Part shown: one piece after another, positions 18,065 to 27,284 of the stretch
How the letters are laid out: every line of letters starts with the position of its first letter
How positions within the stretch are numbered: the first letter of the stretch is position 1
From: UBA1447 sp002329225
GTDB lineage: Bacteria > Bacillota > Clostridia > Oscillospirales > Acutalibacteraceae
Reading direction: 5' to 3'
Length of the DNA stretch: 64,000 nucleotides
NCBI GenBank assembly: GCA_050946835.1
Contig: JBMNVN010000005.1
Location: forward strand, 112,843-176,842
The notes under the pieces: model-generated
Seen by the model: only the letters and a program-made list of their open reading frames with translations
Told to the model about the DNA's origin: nothing
Database searches by the model: none
Made by a program: the position numbers and the translations under genes

Positions 18065-18951
18065 TTAAATTTTTATCCTTATTTCTTCAATTCCGAGAAA
18101 GCTTTTCAAGAGCGTATTGTCCATGAGCCCGTTGAGTGCCCTCCGGGCATTTATGTCGGTAGCCAGAGTTGAGGAGGGTACCGGGCGTAAGAGTTTTGTG
18201 TTTTTCCCCAGTTTTTCCGCCAGGAGTATCCCCAAATCATATTTTGAAAGGGCCTCATCCCCACAGAGATTCATTGTTTGGGGAATGTTTTCCGGCGAGC
18301 CGATTTGAGTGAGTCTGACTATCAAATCCGCAACGCTTTCAAAATCCAGGGCGCTTCGCATGGAATCCGTGAACAGCTCGGTTTCTTTATCTTCTGCCAA
18401 GTTTTTTTAATAACGTCGTAGAAGTGTGCCTTTCCCGGAACAAGGGAGGGGCCGAACATATAGGGCAGCCTGAGGACATGAAAACCCTTGGTGCGCACAA
18501 GACATTCCGCCGCCGCCTTTTGAGTTCCGTAAAGGCTGATGGGGCGCAGGGAGTCCTCTTCCTTAAAACGCTGCCCCGGGTTGCCTTCTCCATAGACGCA
18601 GTCGGTGGAAGCAAAGAAAAAGCATTCTATATTTTCAAGTTCATTGAGCAGTACGGATAAGGATGTTATATTTGTGTGCCAGGAGTCCCTCGGATATTTG
18701 GCTACGGTGTCTATATTGTGCCGGAAAGCCAAGTCGATAAATTTGCACCGCTCACCTTCGGCAATAGCTTTTGCCAAGGCCTTTACCTGCTCCTGATTCG
18801 TTATATCACAAGGGAAGAATCTTACCCTGTTGCCGTAGTCATTATTTATGACCGAACGGGAAACCGCAAGCACATCTTCATCGGTGCCCGCAAGAATAGA
18901 TTTTACAAGGTAAGAACCGAGAAATCCGGAAGCACCCAGTACCGCATACAT
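18065..18951 (-). pseudogene. NAD-dependent sugar reductase/epimerase, frameshifted in an A-run
   Basis: The first part (18951 to ~18390) has an N-terminal GASGFLGSY nucleotide-binding motif, a STDCVYGEG segment and an active-site YGTQK, like RmlD/GalE-type enzymes. The frame breaks at a run of seven A's (minus strand, near 18405), where HFYDVIKK is followed by an out-of-frame tail. The second part (18400-18065) continues the same family in the -1 frame (DFESVADLIVRL, NLCGDEALSKYDLG). Eight A's would restore one ~295-residue protein. This may be a real mutation, a homopolymer assembly error, or slippage that still gives some full-length product. ATG 18951 follows AAGGAG. Confidence 0.8.
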
Positions 18952-18965
18952 AGTGTTGCTCCTTA

Positions 18966-20615
18966 TTATTGATTCAGCAATAAGCTCAGCATATACTCCC
19001 TGTTTTTAAGTGTGGACTTGAAATCCGCACCGTAAAAACTTTCTTTAAGGCTTGTTTTTTTCGCTTTGTGCCAAGTTTTTATATCATTTTGACTTGCCTT
19101 AAAGGAGACCATCTCATAAAGAATTCTGTTAAGAATATGACAGTTCTTTTGATTTTCACACACAGGGAACAGCCGTGCCTCCCAAAGACTCCGGTCGGTT
19201 CCCGGCCAGATTTCCGCCGCATCAAGGGCATTTTGATTTACAAAGTCTTTAAGGTTTGTTTGGAAAAAACTCGATGAGTCCTCAAGAGTACCTTTAAAAT
19301 CGTCATCGGTGCCGTAAGTCCTGACGCAGAAGTGTCCGTCAGAAAGGCGCAAGGTATGAACAACGGTATTTTCGGGAATATTTTCGCCCTCAAGGTAGGA
19401 TTCAGATATGATGCAATTGTCGCCTATGATTGTGTTCGCTCCGACAAAACTGTTTTCTATGTAACAGCCCTTACCTATTAGCGGGGAGCCGGATATTATG
19501 CTGCATAAAGCGGAATATTCGCCTGCGGCATCACTTTGAAGGAGAAGCCGGTTTGAGAAACCCGAGGCACTAAAAATTTTTGAGCCGGGTCGGTTAAGAA
19601 CTAAAAGCTCCCGAGTTGTACCGTAGTGAATAAAGGGGGAGTGTGGGATTTTCAGAACTGAAAGGGAAAATCCCTTCAAAGTCTGTCGGATTGTATCCTT
19701 GACATTTTGCGGTGTTGCCTGATTTTTTGACGAAATATCTGTCTTCTCTGCACAGGCAATGGCGGATAAAATGTCATCGTAAAGATTAAGGTTTAACAGC
19801 GGGTCAATGCTTTTGCTTGTGTTCTTCAGGGAAGTTAGCCGGTGTAAAACCTCTTGAATTTCCGCACTGAACAATACCGCTCCGGTATCAATATTTACAA
19901 GTCCGTTTTCATCGACGGCACCCGAACTTTTCAACTCGGCAGGCGGTCTTTTGTGCAAAAAATATTTGACTTTACCCGTGTTATCTTCAATGAAAACACC
20001 GTGATTCTCACCCGATTTCACCGGGGCCTTGACGGAAAAAGAAAGGGCGTCAACTTCATCAAAGCCGAACTGCTCCTGCTTCATAAAAAAGAACACATCC
20101 CCGGCAACAGACAGCAAACCTTCTTTAATGAGAGCGGGAATACCGGAGTAAAGGGCCATCAATTCATCAAAAAAAGCGGCAGGCTTTCCGTTTGGAAGTA
20201 ACCGAAAAACGGGAGCGAATATTTTACCGCATACCGAATACTGGGGTACTCTTCGGCTTTCCCCGCCGGCGTGAATAACCAGAGTTTTTAAACTTCGAAA
20301 CGGGCAGCCCCGTTTATGTTTTACCAACCCTTTCAGCTCGTTTAAAACATTTATCAGCGCACCGCCGGAACCTGCACGTACCCCCTCGGGATCCGGCAGT
20401 ACAATAAACTTTGTCCACTTCGGGAGCAGTCCGTCCGCAAGCCTCCACTCAATTTCTTCGCTGAAAGCCACAGCCTGTCCTTCATTGGCGGCGGTTATAA
20501 AAACATAATCCCATACAGGCGCGCCGGGATTGTTGACGCTTTCCGTATAACGGTCGTGCGCTTTTTTATACGCTTCGGAGCAAAAAAGGTTTACACCGTC
20601 GGGATTTTGATTCAT
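18966..20615 (-). CDS. Fucose-1-phosphate guanylyltransferase-like protein (fucokinase N-domain family)
   Basis: This 549-residue protein has GSGGALINVL (~82-91) and VIHAGGESRRVPQYSVCGKIFAP (with Gly-Gly-Glu-Ser-Arg-Arg at its core), the hallmark of the PF07959 pyrophosphorylase domain found in GDP-fucose pyrophosphorylase and in the N-half of bacterial Fkp. It also has a left-handed beta-helix-like stretch (SPLIGKGCYIENSFVG, NTIIGDNCIISESYLEG). No GHMP kinase domain follows, so the kinase is supplied by the separate gene at 15763. It is the first gene of the operon and has its own consensus promoter. The operon thus encodes two sugar-1-phosphate nucleotidyltransferases, either for two sugars or with one of them regulatory or non-catalytic. 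Confidence 0.82.
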   Translation of the reverse strand: MNQNPDGVNLFCSEAYKKAHDRYTESVNNPGAPVWDYVFITAANEGQAVAFSEEIEWRLADGLLPKWTKFIVLPDPEGVRAGSGGALINVLNELKGLVKHKRGCPFRSLKTLVIHAGGESRRVPQYSVCGKIFAPVFRLLPNGKPAAFFDELMALYSGIPALIKEGLLSVAGDVFFFMKQEQFGFDEVDALSFSVKAPVKSGENHGVFIEDNTGKVKYFLHKRPPAELKSSGAVDENGLVNIDTGAVLFSAEIQEVLHRLTSLKNTSKSIDPLLNLNLYDDILSAIACAEKTDISSKNQATPQNVKDTIRQTLKGFSLSVLKIPHSPFIHYGTTRELLVLNRPGSKIFSASGFSNRLLLQSDAAGEYSALCSIISGSPLIGKGCYIENSFVGANTIIGDNCIISESYLEGENIPENTVVHTLRLSDGHFCVRTYGTDDDFKGTLEDSSSFFQTNLKDFVNQNALDAAEIWPGTDRSLWEARLFPVCENQKNCHILNRILYEMVSFKASQNDIKTWHKAKKTSLKESFYGADFKSTLKNREYMLSLLLNQ

Positions 20616-20728
20616 CTTATACCTCGGCGCAAAAAATCAGGTAAAAACTCTAAAAAAAACAGATGAAATTCAAGATGAAAGCGGACAGAAAAAAGCTTTG
20701 CAGGTATGCCTTGTGAATATACAAAAAA

Positions 20729-20756
20729 ATTATAACACAGCCCGATGAATTGTCAA
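20729..20756 (-). promoter_or_regulatory. Consensus promoter of the heptose-type operon
   Basis: On the minus strand a perfect TTGACA (20751-20756), 16-bp spacer and perfect TATAAT (20729-20734), about 115 bp upstream of the ATG at 20615. It points away from the promoter at 20801-20829, so the two operons are divergently transcribed. Confidence 0.85.
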
Positions 20757-20800
20757 ACCAAGCGGTGCGGTGCAGACTATAAAAAAACTTAGGCCCCTGT

Positions 20801-20829
20801 TTGACAATAAGTGTCTGATACAATATAAT
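20801..20829 (+). promoter_or_regulatory. Consensus promoter of the GT2-methyltransferase-aminotransferase-radical SAM operon
   Basis: A perfect TTGACA (20801-20806), 17-bp spacer and perfect TATAAT (20824-20829), 46 bp upstream of the ATG at 20875. This is the canonical housekeeping promoter with no visible activator dependence. Confidence 0.88.
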
Positions 20830-20874
20830 TAACACTGATTTATAATGCTTAATGGGAGGTTGAGAGGAGATATA

Positions 20875-21828
20875 ATGAGCAACACTTTATACTTGGTAAT
20901 ACCATGCTATAACGAAGAGGATGTTCTCCCTCAAACCGCTGTTCAAGTGGAAAAAAAGATGACTTCTCTCATGGAAAGCAATATGATCAGTCCGGATAGC
21001 AAGGTGCTTTTTATAGATGACGGTTCTACTGATGAAACCTGGTCAATGATTCGTCAACTGTACGATGAAAATAAACTGTTTACCGCAATCCGTCTTGCAC
21101 ATAACAGCGGTGAGCAAAACGCCTATTTTGCCGGAATGATGACGGCTGTCGAACATGCGGACGTGATTATCACCATAGATGCGGATTTGCAGGACGATAT
21201 TAATGCCGTTGACGATATGCTCAGAGCTTATAGTGAAGGATATGAAATCGTTTACGGGGTCAGAGCATCGAGAAAGAACGAATCGTTTTTTATCAGAGCA
21301 ACTGCCGCTTTGTTTTATAAACTGATGAAAATTTTGGGTACGGAACTTATACCCAATCACTCCCAGTATCGCTTAATGAGTCGGCGTGCTGTGCTGGCTT
21401 TGGCGGATTACGGAGAAGTAAACCTGTTTTTACCGGCCTTGGTTCCGCTGTTGGGTTTTAAAAACACAAAGGTATACCATGAGAGGATTCCGAGGACGGA
21501 AGGACGTTCCAAGTATTCGGTTAAACGTCTGTTCTTATTGGCGATTCAGGCAATCACTTCCTTTAGCTTAGCGCCTATTCGTCTTTTAAACTGGGTTGGA
21601 GTTCTGTTTTTGCTTGTTGCCGCAGGCCTGGCTGTTTTTTCAATTGTTAGAGCGGTAACCGGGCAAACAACAGGTTGGCTTTGGGTGTTGTCTTCTGTAT
21701 GGGCGGTTGGCGGTATGACGGTTCTTTCTTTGGGAGTTGCGGGCGAGTATGTTGGGAAGACATATGTTGAAAGTAAAAGGAGACCACGATACATTATACA
21801 AGAAAACCTGAGTGATGATTGTTCCTGA
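20875..21828 (+). CDS. Polyprenyl-phosphate glycosyltransferase, GtrB/DPM1-type GT2
   Basis: Family 2 glycosyltransferase of 317 aa. It has PCYNEED at the start, the donor-binding IDDGSTDET and DADLQDD (residues 102-108), and two C-terminal membrane segments (about 233-255 and 265-290). This layout is typical of GtrB-like enzymes that move a sugar from an NDP donor to undecaprenyl phosphate at the inner membrane face, making the donor for GT-C enzymes. Two GT-C-like proteins lie a few kilobases downstream. ATG 20875 follows GAGAGGAG; an in-frame ATG at 20845 lacks that spacing. First gene of a four-gene operon. Confidence 0.88.
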   Translation: MSNTLYLVIPCYNEEDVLPQTAVQVEKKMTSLMESNMISPDSKVLFIDDGSTDETWSMIRQLYDENKLFTAIRLAHNSGEQNAYFAGMMTAVEHADVIITIDADLQDDINAVDDMLRAYSEGYEIVYGVRASRKNESFFIRATAALFYKLMKILGTELIPNHSQYRLMSRRAVLALADYGEVNLFLPALVPLLGFKNTKVYHERIPRTEGRSKYSVKRLFLLAIQAITSFSLAPIRLLNWVGVLFLLVAAGLAVFSIVRAVTGQTTGWLWVLSSVWAVGGMTVLSLGVAGEYVGKTYVESKRRPRYIIQENLSDDCS

Positions 21829-21865
21829 ACGGTTCCTGCAGCAAAGCTTTTAAAGGAGAAGAAAA

Positions 21866-22618
21866 ATGGATATTCGGGAGGTTCCACAAGGCAATTTTAA
21901 CAGGCACCCGTGGGAAATCTCCCGTACGGAGATGTTGCTTGGAACCTTAGATAAATATACAGGAGATATAAGAAAAGAAGCGGATTCCTTGGTTGTAGCG
22001 GATATAGGCGCCGGGGATATGTATTTTGACAAAGTGTATCTGGAGCGTTTCCCGCAAGACAAAATATTCGCTGTGGATATAGGATATACCGATTTTTCTT
22101 CCGATAGGGACAATCTGTTTATGTCAAATACTTTGGAACAGGTTCCCGAACCGCTTTTCGATATGACTTTCTCATTGAACTCTCTGGAATATATTCCGGA
22201 CGAGAAAGAGTTTCTTAAAAAACTATCAAACAGATTAAGACCCGGAGGTCTTATATTTTTTATTTTACCCGCTCACCGGTTCCTTTTTTCGGAACACGAT
22301 GTTTTTGTCAAAGGTTTGCGCAGGTACGGTAGAAAGGAATTTAAGCGTTTAATTGAATCTGTTGATGAGTTGGAACTCCTTGACTCTTTTTATTTTTATG
22401 CCTCGTTATTTGCTATCAGAGGTGCGGAAAAAATGCTCCGCATACCTACTGATCGGGCACAGAAAAATGTTCCGAGTTGGAGGTATTCCGCCGAGCATCC
22501 GGTGACAAGGTTGTTTACGGCTTTTTTGAATGCCGATTTTAAACTATGTTATCTTTTAAGCCGTTTAAAAATAAGAGTTCCGGGTTTATCAATACTTGCA
22601 GTTTGTGTAAGAAAATAA
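21866..22618 (+). CDS. Class I SAM-dependent methyltransferase
   Basis: A 250-residue protein with SAM-binding motif I VADIGAGDMYFD (~44-55), an acidic motif II in FAVDIGYTDF, and LRPGGLIFFILP as the post-core motif, as in Methyltransf_11-type enzymes. The substrate is unknown. In this setting, after a polyprenyl glycosyltransferase and before a sugar aminotransferase, a sugar or glycolipid O- or N-methyltransferase is the natural inference. ATG 21866 follows AAAGGAGAAG, 37 bp after the GT2 stop. Confidence 0.82.
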   Translation: MDIREVPQGNFNRHPWEISRTEMLLGTLDKYTGDIRKEADSLVVADIGAGDMYFDKVYLERFPQDKIFAVDIGYTDFSSDRDNLFMSNTLEQVPEPLFDMTFSLNSLEYIPDEKEFLKKLSNRLRPGGLIFFILPAHRFLFSEHDVFVKGLRRYGRKEFKRLIESVDELELLDSFYFYASLFAIRGAEKMLRIPTDRAQKNVPSWRYSAEHPVTRLFTAFLNADFKLCYLLSRLKIRVPGLSILAVCVRK

Positions 22619-22657
22619 TTATGCTGAAAAAGATTTTTTTATAAGACAGGGTAAAAA

Positions 22658-23779
22658 ATGGATAACTTTATAGCCTTTTGTGACCTGAAAAGACAATATT
22701 CCCGCAACAGAGAAGCATTTCTGAGGGCGATTGATTCGGTGTGTGAAAAAGCGGCATTTATAGACGGCGAGTTTGTAAAGGCTTTTGAAGCCGAGTTTGC
22801 CTCCCTCTGTGGTGCCGACTACGCCTGTTGTGTAAACAGCGGTACGAATGCGATTTCGCTTGCCCTGCTTGCGTTAGGAATAGGCCCCGGAGACGAGGTT
22901 ATTGTCCCTGCCAACACGTTCATCGCCACGGCTTGGGGACCAGCATATGCCGGGGCAAAGCCCGTTTTTGTTGATTGCAGGAGTGATACCTGGGAAATTG
23001 ATGTTAATGCAGTTGAAGCGGCAATCACCGAAAAAACCAAGGCTGTTATCGGGGTTCATCTTTACGGAATGACCTTTGATGTGGATTCTCTTCTGGCCCT
23101 TACAAAAAGCCGGAGTCTTTATCTTGTGGAAGACAGTGCCCAGGCGCACGGCGCTCTTTATCGGGGTAAACCGGCAGGAGGACTTTGCGATGTCGGCTGC
23201 TTCAGTTTTTATCCCACGAAAAATCTTGGAGCTTTCGGGGAAGGCGGTTGTGTGACAACCGATAATGAGGCGTTGGCAGCAAAAGTGAATTCATTAAAAA
23301 ATCACGGGATTGGCAAAAAAAACGGTGAACACGATGAAATCGGATTTAATATGAGAATGGACGGAATTCAGGCGGCAATATTGTCTGAAAAATTAAAAAC
23401 GTTCCAAACCTCTTTGGAAAGGCGCCGAAAAATTGCCATCCGCTATAAGTCGGAAATTAAGCACCCTTTAATAACCTTTCAACAGGATACTCCGGGTGCA
23501 CAACATGTCTATCACCTTTTCGTAGTCACGGTTGACAACAGGGAGCGTTTCGCTGAGCACCTGCTCGAAAACGGGATTGAAACCTCTGCCCATTATCGTA
23601 TCCCTTGCCATTTGCAAAAGGCGTTTGCCGCTTTGGGTTATAAAAAGGGTGATTTACCTAATGCGGAATATCTGGCGGAACACTGTGCGTCTCTGCCTGT
23701 ATATCCGGAGCTTGAGGACGGGGAAGTGGACAGAATCATACAAGCGTGCAACAGTTATTCCGGGGAGGCAAAAGTTTGA
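22658..23779 (+). CDS. DegT/DnrJ/EryC1/StrS-family sugar aminotransferase
   Basis: A PLP-dependent enzyme of 373 residues. NSGTNAISLAL (~60-70) is the phosphate-binding loop, VEDSAQAHGA carries the ring-stacking Asp, and SFYPTKNLGAFGEGG contains the Schiff-base Lys at ~188. The family aminates keto-sugar nucleotides or, in a few cases, dehydrates them. The Lys is present, so an aminotransferase is expected. Its final four bases (TTGA) overlap the TTG start of the next radical SAM gene. The likely product is an amino-sugar for a surface glycan. Confidence 0.88.
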   Translation: MDNFIAFCDLKRQYSRNREAFLRAIDSVCEKAAFIDGEFVKAFEAEFASLCGADYACCVNSGTNAISLALLALGIGPGDEVIVPANTFIATAWGPAYAGAKPVFVDCRSDTWEIDVNAVEAAITEKTKAVIGVHLYGMTFDVDSLLALTKSRSLYLVEDSAQAHGALYRGKPAGGLCDVGCFSFYPTKNLGAFGEGGCVTTDNEALAAKVNSLKNHGIGKKNGEHDEIGFNMRMDGIQAAILSEKLKTFQTSLERRRKIAIRYKSEIKHPLITFQQDTPGAQHVYHLFVVTVDNRERFAEHLLENGIETSAHYRIPCHLQKAFAALGYKKGDLPNAEYLAEHCASLPVYPELEDGEVDRIIQACNSYSGEAKV

Positions 23780-25260
23780 AAGTTTTATTTATCGTGTCAA
23801 ACACAGGATACTATCGCAGCGGATTGTCAAATCCGCTGGGTGTATTGTCTATTGCCACATATCTTAAAACCAACGGATTTGATGTGGAGGTTTACGACAG
23901 AAATATCGATAAAAGAAAGCTTAAAAAACTGATGAAGTCATATAAGCCGGATTTGGTGGGTGTCTCCATTGTATCTTCAAGAGGTTTGAAAGACGCTCGC
24001 AGAGTATCACGCATTGTTAAAAGTTTCGGTACAACGGTTGTTTGGGGCGGTCAGATGCCGACAATGCAGACGGAACTCTGCTTTGATTGCCCTTACATTG
24101 ATTACATAGTTATGAGTGAAGGGGAACTGACTTTCTTAGAGATGGTTCAAAAAATGGATAAGAGAGAATCTATTGAAGAAATTGACGGTATAGCCTATAA
24201 AAAAGACGGCAAACTTGTAATAACAAAAAGCAGGGAATTTGCCGACCTTAACAAGTTGCCTTTGATAGATTGGACTTTGGTTAACCCGAGGGACTATTAC
24301 CAAAAATATATATACGACGACATGCTGTATCTTTTTTCTTCAAAAGGTTGCCCGTTCAACTGCTCTTTTTGCGGAAATCTTGGCTATCATCGTTGCCTCC
24401 ACAGAAGACGCGCTACGGATTTAACGCTGGATGAAATTGAAAATCTGGTAAAAAATCACGGACTGAAAGCCGTATATTTTACTGATGAACTCTGGTGTGC
24501 CAAAAAATCCGATGCCTACGAGTTCTGTGAAAAAGTCAAAGAAAGAAATCTGAAATTCTACTGGGGCTGTGATTCCAGGGCGGATCAGTATACAAAAGAA
24601 GATTTGCAGATGCTGTATGATTCCGGTTGTCGCTGGCTCCTTTTCGGGGGTGAGAGCGGGTCGGAGCTCATGCTCAAAAAAATAAATAAAGGTGTGGAAG
24701 CTGTCGGAGTGGAGGAGGCCGTAAAAAACTGTAAAGAAATAGGAATTGCGGCAATTGTAACACTTGTTGTGGGCCTGCCGGGCGAGACCGAGGAAGAGGT
24801 GAGAGAAACCATAGCCTTGGGGATGAGGCTGCCTACTAAGTTTGTGCTGGTTTTCCACTATTTCCCCACCCCGGGTTCCCCGTTGGAAAAAGAACTTATT
24901 GAAAAAGGGCTGCATAAACCGCCGACGAGAATAAAAGAAATCGGAAACGCTGTAGCCATGGAAACATTGGAGTACAATTTTTCAGATATTCCCTCCAGAG
25001 AACTTAAGGTTATTCGTTGCTTCTTTCTTTGGTCGGCTTTCTGGCAAAAGGGCTCTTTTGATCCGAAAGAAGAAGGGCATTTTGCTTTTGCAAAAGAAAC
25101 TATCGCCGATTTTATAAATGTGATTACCAAAAGGGGCATAAAATATTTCTTCAGCGGCATTTTTACTGCCGCTAAAGAATTCCTTTACATATTCTGGAAT
25201 GTGGCCGCTTATCCGGGAATAAGAAAAAAATACGGATTATACATTAAAAATAAGCGATAA
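23776..25260 (+). CDS. B12-binding radical SAM protein, family A copy 1
   Basis: 494 residues. The N-terminal half resembles the cobalamin-binding domain of BchE-type radical SAM enzymes (NPLGVLSIATYL ~19-30, KPDLVGVSI, VVWGGQMPT, DYIVMSEGELTF). The radical SAM core carries SKGCPFNCSFCG with Cys192, Cys196 and Cys199 as 4Fe-4S ligands. The C-terminal ~90 residues contain NFSDIPSRELKVIR and end with a hydrophobic stretch and PGIRKKYGL. Class B radical SAM enzymes typically methylate or rearrange unreactive carbons. TTG 23776 follows GGGGAGG and overlaps the aminotransferase stop, so it belongs to the glycosyl operon, which suggests a sugar or lipid-linked substrate. Function unproven. Confidence 0.85.
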   Translation: MKVLFIVSNTGYYRSGLSNPLGVLSIATYLKTNGFDVEVYDRNIDKRKLKKLMKSYKPDLVGVSIVSSRGLKDARRVSRIVKSFGTTVVWGGQMPTMQTELCFDCPYIDYIVMSEGELTFLEMVQKMDKRESIEEIDGIAYKKDGKLVITKSREFADLNKLPLIDWTLVNPRDYYQKYIYDDMLYLFSSKGCPFNCSFCGNLGYHRCLHRRRATDLTLDEIENLVKNHGLKAVYFTDELWCAKKSDAYEFCEKVKERNLKFYWGCDSRADQYTKEDLQMLYDSGCRWLLFGGESGSELMLKKINKGVEAVGVEEAVKNCKEIGIAAIVTLVVGLPGETEEEVRETIALGMRLPTKFVLVFHYFPTPGSPLEKELIEKGLHKPPTRIKEIGNAVAMETLEYNFSDIPSRELKVIRCFFLWSAFWQKGSFDPKEEGHFAFAKETIADFINVITKRGIKYFFSGIFTAAKEFLYIFWNVAAYPGIRKKYGLYIKNKR

Positions 25261-25274
25261 AAAATATGATTTAA

Positions 25275-27167
25275 CTATACCTTTTCCTGTACACGCACTA
25301 TAATGCCGTAATCACTGTGTTCGGCTGTGCAGGTGCGGTTGTATCTGTCAAGAATTCTTGTTATTTCTTTTAAAATTTCTCCCGACCGTGCATCATCACC
25401 GGGTTGGACATACATAATCGATTCGTATTCCCAAAGAGTACCTAAATATTTAGGGATATACACATACACCGGAAGCTTTTCTTCATGCAAAGCATAGTAT
25501 TCTTCCAATCGTTTGTAGAAATAATGCGGATTTGCGGAGGGAAACCAGGTGGAATAAGTCCCGTAAGGCCTTTGTAGATACAGATAGAACCATGACCAAT
25601 TTTCCGTTATCAGAACCGGGCCGTCTGGGCCGGCTTTTATTTTATCCAAATCCAGCAAAACACCGTTGTATACCTTTGCAATTGCCGGAGTTGTTCTTAA
25701 GCCTTTTTGGGGGCCGGCAGTTAATTTGACATTAAAGCCGACATCTTTGTTTTTTGTTTCGGAGTTGAAAAACTCGCCTCCTGCGAGTTTTGGACTGGCC
25801 ATCATAAAAATTTGTTGTGAGGTCTGAGCTCCCAAAAGAAGGATTATCGAAACACAGGCAGCCGCAATAAAAGTTTGGAGACTGCGTCTATGATTTTTCT
25901 TTTTATTCAAGAGGTTTTGTGCTCTCATCTCATTAAATACATTACCTAAAAACAGAACACTTGCCACGTCGGCAACGGCAAACCCGTTTGCAGCTCCTAT
26001 TGCCCCGACTTCAGATGTAAAATCCAAACATGCGGCATAGAACACTCCAAAGCACCACACAAATACAAACAAACGGATGTCTCTTTTTTCACTCAGTATA
26101 TATGCGGTTAGTCCGGGAATTAGAATCGGAAACATCCAAAGCATATATGTGTAAATGTTGAAAGATTTAACAATAACAAATATATAAGCCAGAGCGATTA
26201 CGGAAGTTAAAATTAAATAAACATGACGATTATCAAGCCTTTGTTTGTCTAAAATCATTCGTATAAATAAGGCAAGTGAAATGTAAAAAAGGTATTTGTT
26301 CAGGTCAACGAACGATTTAAATGTGGTTAAAGGCTGAAAAACTCTGCTAACTGCTGAAGGATCAAGTGTGAAAGCGTATTCGGGATCGGTAAAAAGATGT
26401 GGTAAGTTTAAGAAGAAGCTGTTAAGATCGGTTCTTGAAAAAACAAAATGGAGCAAAACAAGAGCAGTCAAAATGATCCCTGAAGTTGAACAGAACCAGG
26501 CTTTACCGGAAAACACTTCATCAGGCAAACAACCGGTCAAATCTTTCAATTTTTCACTCCTGTATCGGATAAGCAAAAATATGGAGAGTAAAAAATAAGC
26601 AAGAGCCATTGGAGGATTGCACAGTACTGCAAGGGCAAAACATACACCATAAAAGAAACAGGCGACTTTGGTTATCCTCTCTGCAGTAGCAAGCATCAGC
26701 CCGGAAATCAACACAAAACCTATGCCCATGGTGTTGTAATAAAGAGCCATTATAAACCAGGAAACATGAAAATAAAACACAACGCAGGCGAGTATCGATA
26801 TATATCCGTAACGCCTTAACCTCCAATAAGCGAATACTGCTACACTTGTTTGAAACAGAATAAAAACATATCGAAGGGTGAGAGTAATCCCCTGAGTTGA
26901 ACCTGTGATACCGATAAAAAGTTTTACCGGCAAATAAAGAAGAAAAGCCATAAATTGGGCTACGTTCCATTCCTGATTAAACAGAGCATCGCCCAAAATA
27001 ATTCTGTGTGGGAAGGTAGGATACCAACTTTCATCATCAACATTAAAACCGAAGAGAGCACGTATCACAAAAAATGTTACGCAGGCAATCAGGATGATGA
27101 TTGCTACAATATCTTGTTTGTTTAATTCTGATGCTTTTTTGGTGATTGCAGAAATGGATTTTCTCAT
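25275..27167 (-). CDS. GT-C-like polytopic membrane protein (copy 1)
   Basis: 630 residues with about ten to eleven membrane segments followed by a soluble C-terminal part (~430-630). FNVDDESWY after the first membrane helix looks like the catalytic Asp/Glu pair in the first extracytoplasmic loop of GT-C glycosyltransferases of the PMT/ArnT kind. These transfer sugars from polyprenyl-phosphate carriers on the outer face of the membrane. A GtrB-type enzyme nearby could supply that donor. ATG 27167 follows AAAGGAG. Amino acids from RDIRLFVFVW to TYSTWFP match copy 2 at 29998 without change. The GT-C assignment rests on topology and one motif. It ends 15 bp from the convergent radical SAM gene, with no terminator seen between them. 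Confidence 0.7.
   Translation of the reverse strand: MRKSISAITKKASELNKQDIVAIIILIACVTFFVIRALFGFNVDDESWYPTFPHRIILGDALFNQEWNVAQFMAFLLYLPVKLFIGITGSTQGITLTLRYVFILFQTSVAVFAYWRLRRYGYISILACVVFYFHVSWFIMALYYNTMGIGFVLISGLMLATAERITKVACFFYGVCFALAVLCNPPMALAYFLLSIFLLIRYRSEKLKDLTGCLPDEVFSGKAWFCSTSGIILTALVLLHFVFSRTDLNSFFLNLPHLFTDPEYAFTLDPSAVSRVFQPLTTFKSFVDLNKYLFYISLALFIRMILDKQRLDNRHVYLILTSVIALAYIFVIVKSFNIYTYMLWMFPILIPGLTAYILSEKRDIRLFVFVWCFGVFYAACLDFTSEVGAIGAANGFAVADVASVLFLGNVFNEMRAQNLLNKKKNHRRSLQTFIAAACVSIILLLGAQTSQQIFMMASPKLAGGEFFNSETKNKDVGFNVKLTAGPQKGLRTTPAIAKVYNGVLLDLDKIKAGPDGPVLITENWSWFYLYLQRPYGTYSTWFPSANPHYFYKRLEEYYALHEEKLPVYVYIPKYLGTLWEYESIMYVQPGDDARSGEILKEITRILDRYNRTCTAEHSDYGIIVRVQEKV
25539..26093. repeat. 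Direct repeat, copy 1: 555 bp identical to 30262-30816
   Basis: I compared this stretch base by base with 30262-30816 and found no difference; offset is 4723. Mismatches start immediately at both ends (25538/30261 and 26094/30817). It lies wholly inside the GT-C-like gene. Confidence 0.92.
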
Positions 27168-27284
27168 CTTGATTGCAGCTCCTTTAGGTATGAAACCCTG
27201 AGTGCCTTTAAAATTAGACGATACGGAGTGAGAATTCTAAAGACATATTAATATATTTTCGGAACAAATTTGGATTTGAACTTT

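Noticed and set aside
18380..18420. Programmed -1 frameshifting at the A7 run
   Set aside because: No obvious downstream stem-loop or upstream Shine-Dalgarno-like stimulator was seen; a one-base indel is simpler.
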